DNA of 64,000 nucleotides. Source: CAVWNR01 sp963756525. Lineage in GTDB: Bacteria > Actinomycetota > Actinomycetes > Mycobacteriales > Jatrophihabitantaceae. The notes under the pieces are model-generated. The model was given only the letters and a program-made list of their open reading frames with translations. It was not told the DNA's origin and did not search any database. Below are positions 16,170 through 25,614 of the stretch, in pieces. The stretch covers positions 496,001 to 560,000 of the forward strand of contig CAVWNR010000001.1 in assembly GCA_963756525.1 (NCBI GenBank), read 5' to 3'. Each line of letters opens with the position of its first letter. Positions within the stretch are counted from its first letter, which is position 1. The translations under genes and the position numbers were made by a program.

Positions 16170-18404
16170 TCAGTCTGCCGTAACCGGAGGCACCGGCGCG
16201 GGGCGCCCGATGAGGTACCCCTGCGCTTGGCTGCAGCCCAGCGCGCGCAGCGCGGTGAGCTGCTCCTCGGTCTCGACGCCCTCGGCCACAGTCGTGATGC
16301 CCAGCTCGCGACACAGCCCGATCACGCTGCGGACGATGGCGATCGCGGTGTGGTCGACGGCGATCGGCGTCACGAAGCTCCGGTCGATCTTCACCGCACT
16401 GACCGGCAGGTCGCGTAGCAGCGACAGCGACGAGTACCCGGTGCCGAAGTCGTCCAGCGCGATGTGCACGCCGAGATCGGCGACCTCGTGCACCTCCTTG
16501 ACGGCTGCCGGCGAGGCGTCGGCGAGCGCCGTCTCGGTGATCTCCACGTGCAGCCGCTGCGGCGGCAGGCCGCTCGCCGCCAACGCCGCGCGCACGGCGG
16601 GGACGAGCTGTCCCCGGCCGAGCTGGCTACCCGACGCGTTGACGGCCACCCACCGCGTCCAGCCGTCGACGACCGACGGGCGAACCGCCGCGCGGCACGC
16701 GACGTCGAGCATCCACCAGCCGAGCGGGACGATCAGACCGGTCTGCTCCGCGACCGGCAGGAACGCCTGGGGCCCGAGCAGTCCGCGGGATGGATGCTGC
16801 CAGCGCACCAGCGACTCGTAGCCCACCGGATGGTTGTCGGCGATGCTGACGATCGGCTGCAAGTACGGGGTCAGGCCTTCGCCGCTCGCGATCGCGGTGC
16901 GCAGCGCCTGCTCCAGCTCGAGGTCCTCGACGGTGGCGAGCCGATCGCGCGTCGGGTCGTAGATCTCGACGCGCGCCCGGCCGTGCCGCTTCGCCCGCAG
17001 CAACGCCTGATCGGCCTGCCGTAGCACCTGGTTGGGGTGGTCATGCCACGCGCCGGTGACCGTGGCGCCGATGCTCACCGTGATCGCGTGGGTGCGTCCA
17101 CGCACCGTCAACGGCTCGGCGAGCGCGCTCATGATCCGTGCCGCGAGCGCCTGCAGCCGCGCCGGGTCGTCGGCACCGGGAGCGAGCACCACGAACTGGT
17201 CGCCGCCGATCCGCCCGACCGTGCCGCGTGCCGGCACCGCCGCTCGAAGCCGTCGAGCCACGGCGACGAGCACCTCGTCGCCGATGTCGTGGCCCAGGCT
17301 GTCGTTGATCGTGCGGAACCGGTCGACGTCGCAGGCCAGCACGCCGGCTGGGCGCGCCGCACCGAGATGCGTGGCGAGCTGCTGCTCGAGGGCGGCGCGG
17401 TTGGGTAGGTCGGTCAGCGGGTCGTGGGTCAGCCGGTGGGCGAGCTGCTCTTCGGCATGCTTGCGGGCGGTGATGTCGTTGACCTGGCCGACCACGCTCT
17501 CGACCGCGCCGGTCTCGTCGCGGATCACGCCGACGTGGAGCACGCCCCACATGACCCGTCCGTCCGCGCGCAGGTAGCGCTTCTCGAGCTCGTAGCTTTC
17601 CCGCTGGCCTGCGATGAGTTCGGAGAACAATGCGGTGTCGCTGTCGATGTCGTCCGGATGGGTGATGTCGGCGAACGTCATCCGCTCCAGCTGCTCGCGG
17701 GAGCAGCCGAGCATCGCCGCCAGCGAATCGTTCACCAGGGCCAGTGACCCGTCGCGCCCGACGATCGCGGCGCCGATCGGGCTCCGCTCGAACGCCAGCT
17801 TCCAGCGCAGCTCCGCCTCGCGCTGGCGTGCCTCGGCATGCCGGCGGCCCGCGGACTCGCCGATCGCCCGGGCCGCCTGGTGCGCGAACAACTCGAGGAT
17901 GGTCAGCTGCTCGGCGTCCGGGCGCCGCCCGCTGCGCGGCTGGTCGACGCCGAGCACGCCGATCAGCGAGCCGTCACGGTCCCAGAGCGGCGCCATCAGC
18001 GCGTCCTCCGGATGCCACGCCTCGGGGTCGTCGGGCGCTTGACCCGGCGGGGTCCACAGGATGGCGTCCTGAAACTTCGTCGGGTCCCGATCGTGGCTGT
18101 AATAGCGCAGCGAACCCCACTCCTCCGACGCCTCGAGGAGGTCCACATACGGCTGTAAGGGACGGATCTGACCGACCAGTTCCTCAAGGTCGGGCGGTCC
18201 GGCGACTGCCGCGGTGCGCATGCGCCCGTCGGCGGTGACGACGTTGACCGCGGCCGCGCCGAAGTCCAGCACGTCGACGACGGCAGCGGTGATGAGCTCC
18301 AGCGTCTCGGTCAGGTCGGCACATCCGCCGAGCCGCCGGACGACGTCGAGGACGCGCTCGAGCCACGACCGGCGCACGTTGGCCAGGCTGTACGGCGTGT
18401 CCAC
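16170..18404 (-). CDS. GAF-PAS-GGDEF-EAL cyclic-di-GMP signalling protein
   Basis: About 744 residues from the GTG at 18404. The domain order is a GAF sensor (roughly 20-180), a PAS domain with PAC tail (190-310), a diguanylate cyclase domain (315-475) and a phosphodiesterase domain (490-740). The cyclase signature is GGDQF (near residue 400), a conservative change from GGDEF. The EAL motif is ESLVRW (near 528), and DDFGTGYSSL is intact, so phosphodiesterase activity is plausible. There is no transmembrane segment. The start is chosen because everything further upstream runs antisense to the TerC gene. Confidence 0.88.
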   Translation of the reverse strand: MDTPYSLANVRRSWLERVLDVVRRLGGCADLTETLELITAAVVDVLDFGAAAVNVVTADGRMRTAAVAGPPDLEELVGQIRPLQPYVDLLEASEEWGSLRYYSHDRDPTKFQDAILWTPPGQAPDDPEAWHPEDALMAPLWDRDGSLIGVLGVDQPRSGRRPDAEQLTILELFAHQAARAIGESAGRRHAEARQREAELRWKLAFERSPIGAAIVGRDGSLALVNDSLAAMLGCSREQLERMTFADITHPDDIDSDTALFSELIAGQRESYELEKRYLRADGRVMWGVLHVGVIRDETGAVESVVGQVNDITARKHAEEQLAHRLTHDPLTDLPNRAALEQQLATHLGAARPAGVLACDVDRFRTINDSLGHDIGDEVLVAVARRLRAAVPARGTVGRIGGDQFVVLAPGADDPARLQALAARIMSALAEPLTVRGRTHAITVSIGATVTGAWHDHPNQVLRQADQALLRAKRHGRARVEIYDPTRDRLATVEDLELEQALRTAIASGEGLTPYLQPIVSIADNHPVGYESLVRWQHPSRGLLGPQAFLPVAEQTGLIVPLGWWMLDVACRAAVRPSVVDGWTRWVAVNASGSQLGRGQLVPAVRAALAASGLPPQRLHVEITETALADASPAAVKEVHEVADLGVHIALDDFGTGYSSLSLLRDLPVSAVKIDRSFVTPIAVDHTAIAIVRSVIGLCRELGITTVAEGVETEEQLTALRALGCSQAQGYLIGRPAPVPPVTAD

Positions 18405-18533
18405 CGATAGATCGTCACACAGCGGGCCGGTCGCGGCTACTGCCGCCGCGGGTTGCCTCTGACCGGTCCGGCCTGGAACGGTTCGTGATCTTGGAGCGAA
18501 GCAGGCCCGCGCTCGGTCGTTAGAGTCGGCCTC

Positions 18534-19634
18534 GTGGTCTTGCGGACCTTCAGCGTCTCGCTGGCCGTCACGGCGGTCGTCCTGGCGCTGTCGGGCCTGA
18601 TCGGCGGCGGCAAGACCCTTGCCCTGGTAGCGATTCTCGCCGTCCTCGAGGTATCGCTGTCGTTCGACAACGCCGTGGTGAACGCGACTGTGCTGCGGCG
18701 GATGAGCCCGTGGTGGCAACGCATCTTCCTCACCGTCGGCGTGCTCGTCGCGGTGTTCGGGATGCGGCTGGTGTTCCCTTTGCTGGTCGTCGGGATCACC
18801 GCCCGGCTGAACCCGGCTCGGGTGTTGCAGCTCGCGCTCAACCACCCGGCCGATTACGCGCATCGGCTCACCGACGCCCATCCGGCGATCGCCGGGTTCG
18901 GCGGCATGTTCCTGCTCATGATCTTCCTTGACTTCGTGCTGGAAGAGCGGGAGATCACCTGGCTCGGCCCGGTCGAGCGGATGCTCGGCAGGCTCGGGCG
19001 CGTCCCGGCGCTGTCGGCGACGGTCGCGCTGGTGGCGCTGTTCGTCGGCACGCAGTCGCTCGCCAGCACGCACTCGGCCACCGTGCTCGGCGCCGGCATC
19101 CTCGGCATGGCCACCTACCTCGCGGTGCACGCGATCAGCGCGGTCTTCGAGTCTGCCGGTGATGACGACGACGGCGAGGTCGCGCGCGGTGGCGGTGCGG
19201 CCCTGGCCACCGGCAAGGCCGCCTTCGCGCTCTTCCTGTACCTGGAAGTCCTCGACGCCTCGTTCTCGTTCGACGGGGTGATCGGCTCGTTCGCCATTAC
19301 CTCGCAGATCTTCGTGATCGCCGCCGGCCTCGGCATCGGAGCGATGTTCATCCGCTCGCTCACGGTGTATCTGGTGCGGATGGGAACGCTGGACGAGTAC
19401 GTCTACCTCGAGCACGGCGCGCACTACGCGATCGGCGCCCTCGCCGTCTTGCTCTTCGTCACCATCGATCACGACGTGCCCGAGATCGTCACCGGGCTGG
19501 TCGGGCTTGCCTTCATCACCGCGTCGTGGATCTCATCCCTGCTGCGCAACCTTCGGCTGCGCCGCGTCGCGGGGCAGCTGGCGGCTGGCCCGGGTTCACG
19601 GGTTGGTAATCGGGCATCACATGGGTCACAATGA
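18534..19634 (+). CDS. TerC/DUF475-family integral membrane protein
   Basis: The 366-residue protein has about nine membrane helices and the paired acidic motifs SLSFDNAVVNA and ASFSFDGVIGSFA typical of the DUF475 branch of the TerC family. This family is linked to metal-ion handling and tellurite resistance, with manganese export shown for some TerC proteins. It starts with a GTG at 18534, divergent from the cyclic-di-GMP gene. Its stop overlaps an upstream in-frame part of the next ORF, but not the start chosen there. Confidence 0.88.
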   Translation: MVLRTFSVSLAVTAVVLALSGLIGGGKTLALVAILAVLEVSLSFDNAVVNATVLRRMSPWWQRIFLTVGVLVAVFGMRLVFPLLVVGITARLNPARVLQLALNHPADYAHRLTDAHPAIAGFGGMFLLMIFLDFVLEEREITWLGPVERMLGRLGRVPALSATVALVALFVGTQSLASTHSATVLGAGILGMATYLAVHAISAVFESAGDDDDGEVARGGGAALATGKAAFALFLYLEVLDASFSFDGVIGSFAITSQIFVIAAGLGIGAMFIRSLTVYLVRMGTLDEYVYLEHGAHYAIGALAVLLFVTIDHDVPEIVTGLVGLAFITASWISSLLRNLRLRRVAGQLAAGPGSRVGNRASHGSQ

Positions 19635-19702
19635 ACACGCCAGCCCCACTGGTTGTATGGCGGACGTCGGGGAAGCGGACCGTCGAGCCGGTGGAGGTTG
19701 CG

Positions 19703-20215
19703 ATGACGACTGGCTGCCCCGCGCTTGCCACGCGCGGCGTCGTGTTCGTGCACTGCTGCCCGTCGGCGATCGCGCCGCACGTCGAGTGGGCGCTGGCCGG
19801 CGTGCTCGGCCGGCCCGCCCGCTTGCAGTGGACCGCACAGCCGGTCGCGCCCGGGCATCTTCGTGCCGAGGCCAACTGGACCGGGCCGGTCGGGACGGCG
19901 ACGCGCCTGGCCGCGTCGCTGCGCGCGTGGCCGATGCTGGTCTTCGAGATCACCGAGGAGGCCAGCTCGGCGACCGACGGCGAGCGCCTCGCCTACGTGC
20001 CGGGCCGCGGTTTCCACCGCAGCATGATCTCCGCGAGCGGCGACATCATGGTCGGCGAGGAACGGCTGCGCGGCCTGCTGCGCCGGGCGCGTACCGGCGA
20101 GGATTACGCGCACGGGCTCGCCGAGCTGCTCGGCACGGCGTGGGACGTCGAACTCGAGCCCTACCGCCAAGCCGGCGACGGCGCCCCCATCACTTTGCTC
20201 CACCAGGTCGTCTGA
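19703..20215 (+). CDS. DUF3145 domain protein
   Basis: The 170-residue product matches the actinobacterial DUF3145 family: TRGVVFVHCCPSAIAPHVEW near the N-terminus, the LQWTAQP segment, and FEITEEAS...RFHRSMISASGD further on. The ATG at 19703 is chosen over one at 19631 because GGAGG lies 5-6 nt before it and the family begins here. The function is unknown. In actinobacteria this gene is often close to the fatty acid synthase cluster, as it is here (downstream and convergent). Confidence 0.88.
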   Translation: MTTGCPALATRGVVFVHCCPSAIAPHVEWALAGVLGRPARLQWTAQPVAPGHLRAEANWTGPVGTATRLAASLRAWPMLVFEITEEASSATDGERLAYVPGRGFHRSMISASGDIMVGEERLRGLLRRARTGEDYAHGLAELLGTAWDVELEPYRQAGDGAPITLLHQVV

Positions 20216-20221
20216 CCGCGC

Positions 20222-20242
20222 GATGAGCGCTCGCGCGAAGAG
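20222..20242 (+). repeat. Copy of dispersed 20-bp element (MSARAK element)
   Basis: The core ATGAGCGCTCGCGCGAAGAG occurs here just after DUF3145. It recurs at 53911-53930 and 53995-54014 on the minus strand, at about 61271-61290 (first base differs) and at 61307-61326 (one mismatch). When it starts with ATG it reads MSARAK. Copies lie at gene ends or starts. I see no terminator-type hairpin that would explain the conservation. Confidence 0.7.
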
Positions 20243-20323
20243 CCCGGGCCGCGCGCCCCGCAGGGGCGTTCGCTCGCGGCTGCGACCGGTCCGAAGGACC
20301 GCGAGCAGGCGCGACTGGGCCGG

Positions 20324-21733
20324 TTATAACGGTATGTTGCCGTGGGCGCCGCGTCCGGCCGGCGCCGCGGCCAGCGCCTCGGCAAGCGCGGCCCGGGTGC
20401 GGCTCGGCTCGACCACCTCGTCCACGACGCCGATCTCGATGGCCCGCGCGACACCGCCGGCGATCTTCTCGTGTTCGGCGGCGAGCTGGGCGTGCAGCGC
20501 CTCGCGCTCGCCGGGCGGCGCCGCGGCGAGCCGCTTGCGGTGCAGGATGCCCACGGCCGCGGTGGCGCCCATGACGGCCACCTCCGCGTCCGGCCAGGCG
20601 TAGACGGTGTTGGCGCCGAGCGCGCGGGCGTTCATCGCGATGTAGGCGCCGCCGTAGGACTTGCGGGTCACCAGCGTGACCCGGGGCACCACCGCCTCGC
20701 TGAACGCGTGCAGCAGCTTCGCGCCGCGGCGCACGACGCCGTCCCACTCCTGCCCGACGCCGGGCAGGTAACCGGGGACGTCGACGAGCACCACCAGCGG
20801 CACGCCGAACGCGTCACACATCCGAACGAAACGGGCCGCCTTCTCAGCGGAGACGGAGTCGAGGCAACCGCCCAGCCGCAGCGGGTTGTTGGCGATCACG
20901 CCGACGGTGCGGCCGGTCAGCCGGCCCAGTCCGGTGACGACGTTGGGCGCCCAGCGGGCGTGCAGCTCCACGAACGTGTCCGCGTCGAGGATCGCCTCGA
21001 TCAGCGGATGGACGTCGTAGGCGCGTTTGGCACTGTCGGGCAGCAGTGCCCGCAGGTCCGCCCCGGGGCCGACGGTCGACAGGTCGAACGTCCCTTGCCG
21101 GGCGAGCAGCCGGGTGGTGGTGCGGGCGGCCTCGATCGCCTCGTCCTCGGTGTCGGTGGTGATGTGCACGACGCCGCTGCGCCGACCGTGCGTGTCGGCG
21201 CCACCGAGCGACTCCATGTCGACGCTCTCACCGGTGACACTGCGCACGACGTCCGGTCCGGTGACGAACACCCGACCCTCGGCGGACATAATCACCAGGT
21301 CGGTGAGCGCCGGCCCGTACGCGGCGCCACCGGCAGCCGGGCCTAGCACCACCGAGATCTGCGGCACGCGGCCCGACGCGCGGATCATCGCGGCGAACAC
21401 CCGCCCGACCGCGTCGAGTGCCTCGACCCCGTCGGCGAGGCGCGCGCCGCCACAGTGCCACAGCCCGATCACCGGCACCCGTTCGCGCACCGCGGTGTCG
21501 ATCGCGTCGACGATCCAACGGCAGCCGACCGCGCCCATCGCGCCGCCCATGACCAGCGCGTCGGTGCAGAACGCCGTCACCGGCGCACCGCCGATGGTGC
21601 CGCGAACCGCGTAGACGCCGCTGCGGTCACGGGGCTGCAGCGGCACCACACTGCCCGGGTCGAGCAGCTTGCCGAGGCGCACCTCCGGGTCGCGCGGGTC
21701 GGCCTCGGGCAGGGCGTCGACCGTGAGCGTCAT
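20324..21733 (-). CDS. accD: Acyl-CoA carboxylase carboxyltransferase (beta) subunit
   Basis: The 469-residue protein is a biotin-dependent carboxyltransferase of the propionyl/acetyl-CoA carboxylase beta type. It has the paired crotonase-like halves with GGASYG-like and GAAFVG-like glycine-rich loops, seen here as LGPAAGGAAYGPAL and TRKSYGGAYIAMNA. It has no zinc finger, as in actinobacterial AccD rather than E. coli AccD. GGAGG precedes the ATG at 21733, 12 nt after fabF. Supplying malonyl-CoA to the adjacent FAS II is the likely role. The rest of the longer frame (to 22393) is antisense to nothing conserved and is discarded. Confidence 0.9.
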   Translation of the reverse strand: MTLTVDALPEADPRDPEVRLGKLLDPGSVVPLQPRDRSGVYAVRGTIGGAPVTAFCTDALVMGGAMGAVGCRWIVDAIDTAVRERVPVIGLWHCGGARLADGVEALDAVGRVFAAMIRASGRVPQISVVLGPAAGGAAYGPALTDLVIMSAEGRVFVTGPDVVRSVTGESVDMESLGGADTHGRRSGVVHITTDTEDEAIEAARTTTRLLARQGTFDLSTVGPGADLRALLPDSAKRAYDVHPLIEAILDADTFVELHARWAPNVVTGLGRLTGRTVGVIANNPLRLGGCLDSVSAEKAARFVRMCDAFGVPLVVLVDVPGYLPGVGQEWDGVVRRGAKLLHAFSEAVVPRVTLVTRKSYGGAYIAMNARALGANTVYAWPDAEVAVMGATAAVGILHRKRLAAAPPGEREALHAQLAAEHEKIAGGVARAIEIGVVDEVVEPSRTRAALAEALAAAPAGRGAHGNIPL

Positions 21734-21744
21734 ACAACCTCCGA

Positions 21745-22980
21745 TCAGGCGCTGTGGAAGAGCAGCGAGACGTTGTGCCCGCCGAAGCCGAAGGAGTTGT
21801 TCAGCGCGGCGGGGACCGCCATCTCGCGTGCCTCGCGCGGGACATCGACGGTGACGTCGTCGTCCTGGTCGTCGAGGTTCACCGTCGGCGGCACGGTCCG
21901 GTCGCGGATAGCGAGGACGGTGGCGATCGACTCGATCGCACCGGCCGCGCCGAGCAGATGGCCGGTCATCGACTTGGTCGACGTGACGACGGTCTGCTCG
22001 CCGAGCAGCCGGGCGATCCAGCCCGCCTCCGCGCAGTCGCCCAGCGGGGTAGAGGTGGCGTGCGCGTTCACGTGCACGACGTCCGACGCGCTGACGCCGG
22101 CGCGTTCGATGGCGATCCGCGCCGCGCGACGCTGGCCGGCGCCCTGCGGGTCGGGCGCGACGATGTCGTGGGAGTCCGCGGTGGTGCCAGCCCCGGCGAG
22201 CACGGCGTACGGCGTGCGGCCGCGCGCCTGCGCCGACGCGCGGCGTTCGAGGACGAGCACGCCGGCGCCCTCGCCGAGCACGAACCCGTCCCGTCCCTTG
22301 TCGAACGGCCGGGACGCCCGCTCGGGCTCGTCGTTGCGCGTGCTCATCGCTTGCATCTGTGCAAATCCCGAGATGGTCAGCGCATGGATGCACGCCTCGG
22401 TGCCGCCGACCACGACGACGTCGGCACGACCGAGGTGCAGCAGGTCGAGGCCGTAGGCGACGGCCTCGGCGCCGGACGCGCAGGCGCTCACCGGGGTGTG
22501 CACGCCGGCTCGCGCGCCGACCTCGAGGCCCACGTGGGCGGCGGGCCCGTTCGGCATGTCCATCGGGATGAGCAGCGGCGAGACGCGGTTGGGACCCTTG
22601 GCGAGCATGATGTCGTGCTGGTCGATCAGGCTGGTCACGCCGCCGATGCCGGTGCCGATCACCACCGCGACCCGCTCTGGCTCGAGCCCGTTCTCCTCGG
22701 CCTTTCCGGTGAACCCGGCGTCGGCCCAGGCCTCGCGCCCGGCGATGATCGCGGCCTGCTGCGCACGGTCCAGGCGCCGAGCCTGCACCCGGGGCAGCTC
22801 GCCGGCCGGGTCGACGGCCATCCGTGCGGCGATGCGCACCTTCAGCTCGGCTGCCCAGTCTTCGGTCAGTGGCGCGACGCCGGACCGGCCCTTCAGCAGG
22901 CCGGCCCAGAACGTCGGCACGTCGCCGCCGAGCGGGGTGGTCGCGCCGAGCCCGCTGACGACGATGTCGCGGTCAGTCAT
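21745..22980 (-). CDS. fabF: 3-oxoacyl-ACP synthase II (elongating condensing enzyme)
   Basis: The 411-residue beta-ketoacyl-ACP synthase II has the nucleophile cysteine in SACASG and the catalytic histidines in NAHATSTPLGD and NSFGFGGHN. It elongates acyl-ACP in type II fatty acid synthesis. It lies 30 nt after acpP in the conserved fabD-fabH-acpP-fabF order. Confidence 0.96.
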   Translation of the reverse strand: MTDRDIVVSGLGATTPLGGDVPTFWAGLLKGRSGVAPLTEDWAAELKVRIAARMAVDPAGELPRVQARRLDRAQQAAIIAGREAWADAGFTGKAEENGLEPERVAVVIGTGIGGVTSLIDQHDIMLAKGPNRVSPLLIPMDMPNGPAAHVGLEVGARAGVHTPVSACASGAEAVAYGLDLLHLGRADVVVVGGTEACIHALTISGFAQMQAMSTRNDEPERASRPFDKGRDGFVLGEGAGVLVLERRASAQARGRTPYAVLAGAGTTADSHDIVAPDPQGAGQRRAARIAIERAGVSASDVVHVNAHATSTPLGDCAEAGWIARLLGEQTVVTSTKSMTGHLLGAAGAIESIATVLAIRDRTVPPTVNLDDQDDDVTVDVPREAREMAVPAALNNSFGFGGHNVSLLFHSA

Positions 22981-23010
22981 GTCACATTCCTCTGCTCGGG
23001 GGCTTGCCGG

Positions 23011-23256
23011 TCAGCCGTTCGACTCGATGTAGCCCACGGCGTCGCCGACGGTCTTGAGCTTGGGCAGCTCGTCGTCGGGGATCTTCACGCCGAACTTCTC
23101 CTCGGCGGCCATGGCCACCTCGACCATCGACAGCGAGTCGACGTCCAGGTCGTCGGTGAACGACTTCTCGTCGGTGACCTCGGACGGTTCGACGTCGGCG
23201 ACCTCGTTGAGGATCTCGGCGAGGCCGGAGCGGATCTCGTCGGCAGTGGCAGCCAC
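23011..23256 (-). CDS. acpP: Acyl carrier protein
   Basis: The 81-residue acidic product has the phosphopantetheine attachment serine in DLDVDSLSMVEV. The start is the GTG at 23256 with AAGGA upstream; the longer frame adds a 12-residue leader not found in ACPs. The gene lies between fabH and fabF, as in Streptomyces-type FAS II clusters. Confidence 0.95.
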   Translation of the reverse strand: MAATADEIRSGLAEILNEVADVEPSEVTDEKSFTDDLDVDSLSMVEVAMAAEEKFGVKIPDDELPKLKTVGDAVGYIESNG

Positions 23257-23311
23257 TGGCCATTCCTTTCTCTCGGGGATCCCGCCGTCCACCGTGGACG
23301 GACGGGCGCTT

Positions 23312-24277
23312 TCAGGGCGCGAGGACGACCTGGCCGGCGTAGGCCAGGCCGGAGCCGAAGCCCAGCAACAGCACCGGCGCTCCGGAGGGCACCTGCCCGC
23401 GCTCGACCATCTTCGACAGCGCGAGCGGGATGGTCGCCGCGGAAGTGTTCCCGGACTCGCGGATGTCGCGGGCGACGACCGCGTCCGGCACGCCCAGCTT
23501 CTGCGCGATCATGTCGATGATCCGCAGGTTGGCCTGGTGCGGCACGAAGGCCGCGAGCTCGGCCGGCTCGACGCCGGCTCGCCGGCACGCCTCGGCGGCG
23601 ACCGGCACCATGTGCGTGGTGGCCCACCGGTAGACGGCCTGCCCCTCCTGCTGGAAGAACTGGGTGTCGACGTCGATGATCACCGAGGTGGACTGTCCGC
23701 CATCGCTACCCCACACGATCGGGCCGAGCCGCACCTCGTCCGACGGGCCGATCACGGCGGCGCCCGCGCCGTCGGCGAGGATGATGCACGTCGAGCGGTC
23801 GGCGAAGTCGATCCAGCCCGAGAACCGCTCGGACGCGACGACCAACGCGTTGCGCGCCTGACCGGTCTGCACCGCGGCCGAGGCGGCGTTGAGCGCGTAG
23901 ACGAACCCGGAGCAGCCCGAGTTCACGTCGAAGGCGCCCGGGGCGCGGATGCCGAGCCGGTGCGCCAGTTGCGGCGAGGCCGCAGGGACGGGCGTGGGCA
24001 TCGTGCAGGTGGCGGTGATGACCAGGTCGATGTCGGCGGTGCCCAGCCCGGCCGCGGCGAGCGCCTTGCTCGCCGCGTTCTCGGCCATGTCGACGACGGT
24101 CTCGTCGGGGTCGGCGTAGCGCCGCTCAGCGATTCCGACCCTCGTCCGGATCCACTCGTCGTTGGTGTCCACGCCGCGGGCCACGAGGTCATCGTTGGTG
24201 ACTACATTGGACGGCTGGTAGTGGCCCAGGCCGAGGATGCGGGTGGCCGGCGGGGCCGGCGGTCGGGGCAGGGGCAT
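23312..24277 (-). CDS. fabH: 3-oxoacyl-ACP synthase III (initiating condensing enzyme)
   Basis: FabH condenses an acyl-CoA starter with malonyl-ACP to begin fatty acid synthesis. The 321-residue protein has the catalytic Cys-His-Asn set in NSGCSGFVY, VPHQANLRI and ESGNTSAA. It starts 4 nt after fabD stops. Starter preference (straight or branched) cannot be read from this sequence. Confidence 0.96.
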   Translation of the reverse strand: MPLPRPPAPPATRILGLGHYQPSNVVTNDDLVARGVDTNDEWIRTRVGIAERRYADPDETVVDMAENAASKALAAAGLGTADIDLVITATCTMPTPVPAASPQLAHRLGIRAPGAFDVNSGCSGFVYALNAASAAVQTGQARNALVVASERFSGWIDFADRSTCIILADGAGAAVIGPSDEVRLGPIVWGSDGGQSTSVIIDVDTQFFQQEGQAVYRWATTHMVPVAAEACRRAGVEPAELAAFVPHQANLRIIDMIAQKLGVPDAVVARDIRESGNTSAATIPLALSKMVERGQVPSGAPVLLLGFGSGLAYAGQVVLAP

Positions 24278-24281
24278 CGTC

Positions 24282-25463
24282 TCAGGCCTCCATTCCGTTG
24301 CTGAGGCGGACGACGGGAAGTCCAGCGGCGACGATATCGCCGTCGTGGCGCAGCCACTCGGCCAGGATGCCCGCGGCCGGCGTGACGATCGCGTGCTCGT
24401 CGCGGTTCGTGCGCACGGTGCCGACCCGGGTGCCCGGCTCGACGTGCTGGCCCTCGACGAGGGACTCGGTCCGGGTGAAGACGCCCTTCACCGGGGTGAC
24501 CACCACGCGCAAGTCCGGCGTGTGCTCGCCCTGGCCGTGCTCCCGCCGGCTGGCGATCAGCTGGCGCGCGGCGGCCAGGTCGTCAGGCGTCTTGACCGCG
24601 AGCAGGTCCAGGCCGGGCAGCTCGCGCTTGGCCAGCCCGATCAGGGTGCCCGCGGGGGGCAGCTCGATCGCCGCGGTCACGCCGAGGTCGACGACTGTCC
24701 GCTGGCACAGGTCCCAACGCACCGGCCGGGTGATCTGCCGGACGAGCCGGTCGACGACCTCGGCGCCGTCGCTGACTGCCGTGCCGTCGGCGTCGGAGAG
24801 CAGCAGGTGGTGCGGGTCAGCCGCGGTTATCCCGGCCGCGTAGGCCCGCAGCGCGTCCTCGGCGGGCGTCATGTAGTGCGTGTGGAACGCGCCGGCGACG
24901 GCGAGTGGCCGCACCCGCGCGCCGGCGGGTGGCGCGTCGGCCAGCTTGGCCAGCTCGTGGAGGGCGCCGGCGGCGACGATCTGCCCGGCGCCGTTGCGGT
25001 TGGCGGGGGTGAGGCCGGCAGCCTCGATCCCGGCCGCCACCTCCTCCGGGTCGCCCCCGAGCACCGCCGACATCCCGGTGGGCGTCAACGCGCAGGCCGC
25101 GGCCATCTCCGCGCCGCGCCGGGCGGCCAGCGCGACGGCCTGCGCCGGTTCGAGCGCGCCGGCGACCGCGGCGGCGGTCAGCTCCCCGACGCTGTGCCCG
25201 GCCACGACGGCCTGACCGCCCGATCCGCCATCGAGCAGGTCGAGTTCGGCGGCCGCCACGACGCCGAGGGCCACGATGAGCGGCTGGGTGACCGCGGTGT
25301 CCTTGATCTCGTCGGCACCCGCGGTGGTGCCGAGGCGGATCAGATCCAGGCCCGCCAGCTCGCCGTACTCGCCCAGCTGCCGCTCGACACCCGGCAACTC
25401 CAGCCACGGCGTCAACATGCCGGGCCGCTGCGCGCCCTGGCCGGGTGCGAGAACGGCGATCAC
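24282..25463 (-). CDS. fabD: Malonyl-CoA:ACP transacylase with C-terminal barrel-sandwich domain
   Basis: The first 300 or so of 393 residues are FabD: the catalytic serine is in GHSVGEL and the histidine in AGAFHTHYM. The last 85 residues form a separate module, from DLRVVVTPVKGVF through EPGTRVGTVRT to the repeated-half LPVVRL. It looks like a biotinyl/lipoyl-type barrel-sandwich hybrid, but there is no attachment lysine at the expected turn, which reads NRDEHAIV. The module could dock partners rather than carry a cofactor; that is inference. Confidence 0.92.
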   Translation of the reverse strand: MIAVLAPGQGAQRPGMLTPWLELPGVERQLGEYGELAGLDLIRLGTTAGADEIKDTAVTQPLIVALGVVAAAELDLLDGGSGGQAVVAGHSVGELTAAAVAGALEPAQAVALAARRGAEMAAACALTPTGMSAVLGGDPEEVAAGIEAAGLTPANRNGAGQIVAAGALHELAKLADAPPAGARVRPLAVAGAFHTHYMTPAEDALRAYAAGITAADPHHLLLSDADGTAVSDGAEVVDRLVRQITRPVRWDLCQRTVVDLGVTAAIELPPAGTLIGLAKRELPGLDLLAVKTPDDLAAARQLIASRREHGQGEHTPDLRVVVTPVKGVFTRTESLVEGQHVEPGTRVGTVRTNRDEHAIVTPAAGILAEWLRHDGDIVAAGLPVVRLSNGMEA

Positions 25464-25614
25464 TCTTCGACCATTCCCGGTCGCACGGGCCGAAGGCGAG
25501 CACGACGCGCACAGTGTTCCTCGGCGCGCCGTTGTAGCAACCCGACAGATCCCGCGCGGGTGTTGTCACGATGTGCCGCCGCGATGTCGGAGGAGTTGCG
25601 CAAACCGCCGGCCT

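Noticed and set aside
16170..19472. A single 1,100-residue frame with a charged N-terminal third
   Set aside because: The first 356 residues run antisense to the TerC gene and are low-complexity; the GAF-PAS-GGDEF-EAL protein starts at 18404.
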